Shown here piece after piece: positions 59,401 to 64,000 of a stretch of 64,000 bases of DNA. The notes under the pieces were generated by a model that was given only the letters and a program-made list of their open reading frames with translations, did not search any database and had not been told where the DNA came from. This DNA comes from Sclerotinia nivalis (Eukaryota; Ascomycota; Leotiomycetes; Helotiales; Sclerotiniaceae). Within the stretch, counting starts at the first letter, position 1, and every line of letters begins with the position of its first letter. Position numbers and translations under genes: made by a program. The DNA lies in the NCBI GenBank assembly GCA_029531795.1, contig JAPEIS010000005.1:2726001-2790000 (forward strand). The letters are read 5' to 3'.

Positions 59401-62400
59401 GGTATACTATGCCCTTGTTTATTGGTAATATATTTGTGATTGAAGACGAGTGAGATGGGATTATTCTTGTAATCTGCAAATAACATGTACGTACGTATGT
59501 ATGTATGTCTGTATGTATTGCTAAGATGAGAGATTGGATGGAATGAGAGACGGGGTGAGAATTTGGGCAGCTTCACTTCATTATTCAGCAAATTGATTAA
59601 GTAGATGAGCGTGTGACCTCATTTAAGATACTGTCTTTTGTATTTGTTATTAATTGATTGCTTGTGGAGAGGTAAGAATATCGTCAGTATCAGCTTCAAT
59701 GGTCTAAAGGATGAATAGGGCAGGTGGGGGTATGGGGTTATACGAATGATATACGTCTATCGTATATCTATGAATGAGCTGGCATAGCTGGCGTGGTTGA
59801 CTAGTAGTTGACTAGTAGTAAGAGGATGAAATCACTCCGAGTAAGAATTTAACAATTAGATGAATGGACAATCGGTGAGGGAATTTAGTATCAGGTTACT
59901 GTCCATCCAACTTCAAATGATATGGCTGACCTCGGAGCGAACAAAGGAGGAAATGTCTAACGAGCTCCCCTACCGGAGTTGGAAGGTAATGTTGTTCAAG
60001 GCTATTTCATCGACAGCTGAAAGAAGTAAAAGTCGCGGAAAGCATATTACTTTCGATAGGACAATATTCTCCTCAACGTTTTCCCTAGATCGTCACACGG
60101 ATATACTGATATACCTATAATACGTATATATGGACCTACCGTTACAGTATGCAGGAACCATATGATCAGATATGGCCAGGTAAATGGGAAGAGATTTGTA
60201 AAATTTGACCATCTTTCATGCCGGACAGTTGTATGTACATGTACTGCAGCAACTGAAAATCTGGTAAAACATACAAGATAACACCATTACTGCAGCGATA
60301 TATTGGGGATCATCATGTTCTTCTCCGAGTCATAGAGTCATACCAAGTTTCGGAAGGAAAACCGTTACGGCCTCGACGGGCAGAAATGTAATGACATTGC
60401 GTATATGTTGTGGACGGACGGGATCGGCTGTGATTATCCGTTTCCCCCGACATTTATTCTTCTCGAGTTTGTTGCTGGCTGCTATAAAATTCATGGAATA
60501 TACTATACGCATTCTCATTCTGGAGATTGAAATCGGTAGAAGGGTCTCCGAGGTCTAGGGGAGGATCTTCATGCTGTACTCAACACCAGCGTATGTTGTG
60601 ATATATTCAATTCTATGCGATGAGCTTGCCGCTAATTTCTTTCCTCAGCTAAGTACTTGACTCGAGTTTAACATACCTTTCATTGGTGAACAGCTGGCAG
60701 AATCCAGAAATCAACAGATGCAACACCGGCTGATGAATTGTTAGTAAAGTCTTGACCATAAGCCAAGATATCTCCTTGCCATCCGCCCAGATCACACTTC
60801 TCTTGTTGCCTTCCCGTCTTTGCAGATATCTGATCTTTTCATCCATCCATCCAATCTCTCTAAGGTTACCCCAACTGCACCAAAAAAATAAAAATCAATC
60901 GAAACACCATCAGTCGTCGAAATTTAACCCTTGTACAACATATCTCGTACCATGAAAAAAATATCTATCACCTCTCAAAATCTCTCCCATCTCGCTCATC
61001 TACAAATCCCCATCCCCGAATCCGCAAATCCCCGTAATGTGCTCCAAACAGGATTATTTCCCGTCAGCCACCGTCCATCCAAAATATTCCTAGTTCTTTG
61101 CTTTTGTTTTTTTTGCCTCTCCTGTGCGTCAACCATTCGCATCCCGACGGGAAGTGTGCTCTTTTACTTTTTACGCATGCGGAGATTGATTTCTTCGGTA
61201 TTTACCATTGCATTTGCAGCCGTTTTTTTTGGTTCCATATCTTGTCTCGGACGGAAAGGAAAAAGAATGCTTGCGACAGGAAAAAAGGAAGATTGTAATA
61301 TAATATATTCCGCGCGTGAATGAGGAATGAGGCGCAAGAACTGGTATTGTGTGTCTTGGGGTATTGACATGTATCGCTTTCTGGAAAGCAATGCTTACCT
61401 CCGGCGCCGTTGGGATAACTCGATTAGCTTACACAGTTCCTTGTCATTTCTATAGGTGATATTCTTCAATAGAAGTAAATACCGAGCCTTGTCCAGTAGC
61501 GTGAAGATTTCTCGGGTCCATTGAAGATATTGTGACATGAGGTAATTTGATAGTGAGTTGCCTAATCGGGTCAATCTTCAGCAAAAATAAGCCTTAATCA
61601 GATATACATTCATCCTTCTTTCTCATGGATTCTCATCCTTTTCCCGACAATGATTGAACGACAGCTGCAGCACGCAGTCCACCCCACCATACCCCACGTC
61701 TTCTTCGACCGTTTGAAAGATTAACAGGATGGACCACCCTGTCTAGAACTAGATGATCTGAAATCTAGAACTTTGACTCGGTATCTTTCCACGAGGGGAC
61801 CTAGACATACATGGGAAAGTTGTTTTACATCACTAGTACAATTGGACCATTAAATTCTCCATTATGTATGGCTAAAAGCTGATCATCACATTCGAGGGCC
61901 CCAAACAGATGGGAATTAAAGAAACAAAGTAGAAAATACTCGAGTAGAAATATGATCAATCAACAAATATAAAAATAAAACTATTAAGTTTTCGGTACCG
62001 AAGATTTAACACACCCCGCCCTTTTTACTTCAAAATTGGATATGGAGCCTGAGAGCCTGAGAGCCTGAGAGCCCGAAGACCTGGTTCCCATAGTTGATGT
62101 CACCGAATATGAAGACTGGAGTCTCTGCGGTGCAACCAACACATCTTGTCTGTTGTCTGTTGAGTAACTTCTTACTCGTCAACAAGAACAGCGTCTAAAG
62201 ATAATGGTGCTCATCGAGGTATCTGATCGACAATATAAGCAAGGAAAATTAGATGTGAAATTATTTTACTGTAGAGGGCATTTGGAAGTAGTCTTACAAG
62301 GAGCAAGGGTTTTGAATATTGATTATAAGATCAAAGTAGTATTGTGTGCAATGGCTCCGAGTAACAATAACAAAATATATTCGTATTCAATCAATATATT

Positions 62401-64000
62401 GGACAGAAAACGATAAATCTGCGATTATCTTTCCTAGATGATACTGTAAACCAGCCTCAGTGGGGTAATTTGCCTTGCAGATGAATATGCCGATGGTAAG
62501 ATAGCTGTACTGGACGAAAAATTGCAGGAGAAGGGGGATAAATACACGTACTATTCGGGAATACATCCTCACTGGTATCCAAAGCCAACATCACCGTAAC
62601 ATTCTTAATGATAATGGAGGACATTCATTTCTTCATTTCTCCATTTCTCCATTTCCCCATTTCCATCCTATTTAGTTCCCCACTATTCAATTCCCCAAGC
62701 TTACATCAAATCAATATCATCTCAATCACATCCAAAACAATAAACGCTAAATACGAAAAAAATCCCAAAAAATCCAAAATCCAACCAAATGTTGCACCCC
62801 AAACTCGGCTATCATATCATGTCACATTTCGCAACCTCAATCCCATCTACTGCTATCACATTTATCAAGCTCCCACCAACTCCCGCAAACTGATATGCTG
62901 GACCCCGCACGCACGTACGCATGCGCGCACAACAACAACAACGCATCGCATCTTGATTCATCGTGCTATGTAAGACTTACGGTATTTTGCACCGCATCTT
63001 CGCATATCATCACATGGATATGGTATATATTCCAGCTCATCGCATCCCATCCCATCCCATCCTTCTCTATGCAACACCAACGCCCAATGCCGAAGCCTAT
63101 CCCAATGCCAATCCCATCCACAACCTTACATATACTCTGTACAATGCATACCCGAACCCGGCAAATATTCACCTGTCACGACTCGATCTCGGCACAAATC
63201 ACGTACCTAGGTTACCTACCTACCTAATCAGCACGCCAAATAACCCCGATGCCCTTCACCGTCCATGATACTTTTTCCTAACCTCCTTATTTTGATCACT
63301 TGTCACATTTTTCCTTTCTTTCTTTTCCCTTTCCCTTCCCTTTCCTTCCATATATCCATCTACCCTCCGCAATACCTTCCAGAACTCACACCGTCCCTTA
63401 AACCTAAACCCGGGTACCGGGGAATTCCCAAACTATACTAATCACACCAGTAGCCAGCACATACATACATATATACATACATACAAAATCCGAGTGAAAA
63501 CCCGCAATTCCCATGACCAATTCCCCATCCCTCCCTCCAAAAATCCCCAAAATTCTAATGATTCCCTCCAATTCCTTGGCGCGCGACATAAGCTACACAC
63601 CGTAGCGCAAATCCCACCTCGTCCATTATCGCCCAGACATGAAAATAATCATACCGTATAAACAAATGAAACGCATAGAATCAATCGATCCAATATCTTT
63701 CCTGCAGTTACATATTCCTCATTCTCCATGCATAAAGATTGTCCATCGACTCCGCAACCAACGGGTACACAAAATCACATATTTGCATGCAAACTGCCTT
63801 CCGAAACAACGTCTAGATCTTCCACTTTCATATCCATAACCGAGTCGGTCGCTCGTGAACATGACACCATCTTTCTCGTAATTAACAATAAAATACCTAG
63901 ACAGATAGACCAACGAATTTCCCGAGTCTCATCGGAAAGACCCTCGAGAATTTGGTAAATTAATTCGACTTTTTGTGTGTTTATATCCGAGATATATCCC
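56417..64000. other. 7.6-kb gene-free region with microsatellites and an AT-rich core
   Basis: I read both strands and found only open frames below 130 codons without family motifs or sensible splice neighbours. 57.76-58.62 kb is very AT-rich. 57.5-57.7 kb is G-rich, giving pyrimidine-rich sequence on the reverse strand. From about 62.6 to 63.4 kb the forward strand is C/T rich, like the long 5' leader of a forward gene starting beyond 64000. Microsatellites include TACG/TATG near 59487-59518 and CATCC near 63042-63062. Confidence 0.5.
57150..57225. repeat. G-rich imperfect repeat resembling TTAGGG-like units
   Basis: Units such as GGGATTAGGATT and GGGTTTGGGTTT follow each other without strict period. 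The run is interstitial and the units are not exact TTAGGG, so it is a G-rich minisatellite, not a telomere. Confidence 0.6.

Overview
The window reads as genomic DNA of a filamentous ascomycete. Genes are split by short introns of about 40-260 nt with GT-AG ends and CTAAC/CTGAC-like branch points. The genes are typical of moulds (nudF, NPR2, HET-domain protein, isopenicillin-N-synthase-like oxygenase, AT-hook protein), and intergenic DNA is AT-rich and full of microsatellites. Codon use, long pyrimidine-rich leaders and gene content make a Leotiomycete of the Botrytis/Sclerotinia type my best guess. That is an inference, not something the sequence proves.

Layout. 0-3.5 kb: the start of a membrane protein cut by the left edge, then the wreck of a polyketide synthase gene. 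3.5-12.2 kb: a dense block with an AT-hook protein, a small zinc-binding protein, a 2-oxoglutarate oxygenase, the SSU-processome protein Utp17/Nan1 and, divergently from it, RNA polymerase subunit Rpb10. 12.2-20 kb: a repeat-rich spacer and a 759-residue protein with repeated Cys-Trp helices. 20-28.4 kb: the TORC1 regulator NPR2 with an apparent GC-AG intron, an Rrg1/EFM2-type methyltransferase and a Q/N-rich protein. 29.4-35 kb: an accessory island with a broken HET gene, a small N-rich ORF, an intact DUF7918-type gene and a decayed tandem copy of it. 35.9-44.8 kb: a kelch protein divergent from tRNA-dihydrouridine synthase Dus3, a Bap31-like ER protein and a third DUF7918-type gene. 45.7-47.6 kb: a Ty3/gypsy retrotransposon with matching 213-bp LTRs, internally deleted and mutated in a RIP-like way. 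48.2-56.4 kb: a type II membrane glycosyltransferase-like protein, then nudF/LIS1 and a Stu2/XMAP215 TOG protein arranged head to head. 56.4-64 kb: 7.6 kb in which I find no convincing gene.

Shared themes. Utp17 and Rpb10 both serve ribosome production and share a 234-bp promoter region. NPR2 (TORC1 control), Dus3 (tRNA modification) and Rrg1-type translation-factor methylation also touch growth and translation. NudF and the TOG protein both act on microtubule plus ends and dynein transport. The three DUF7918-type loci, the HET relic, the polyketide synthase relic and the retrotransposon are the accessory, fast-changing part of the window.

Exon boundaries were chosen by reading frame, splice motifs and family resemblance recalled from memory. 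No alignment or transcript data were used. Family names such as DUF7918 and DUF7624 are recognition calls that a profile search should confirm.
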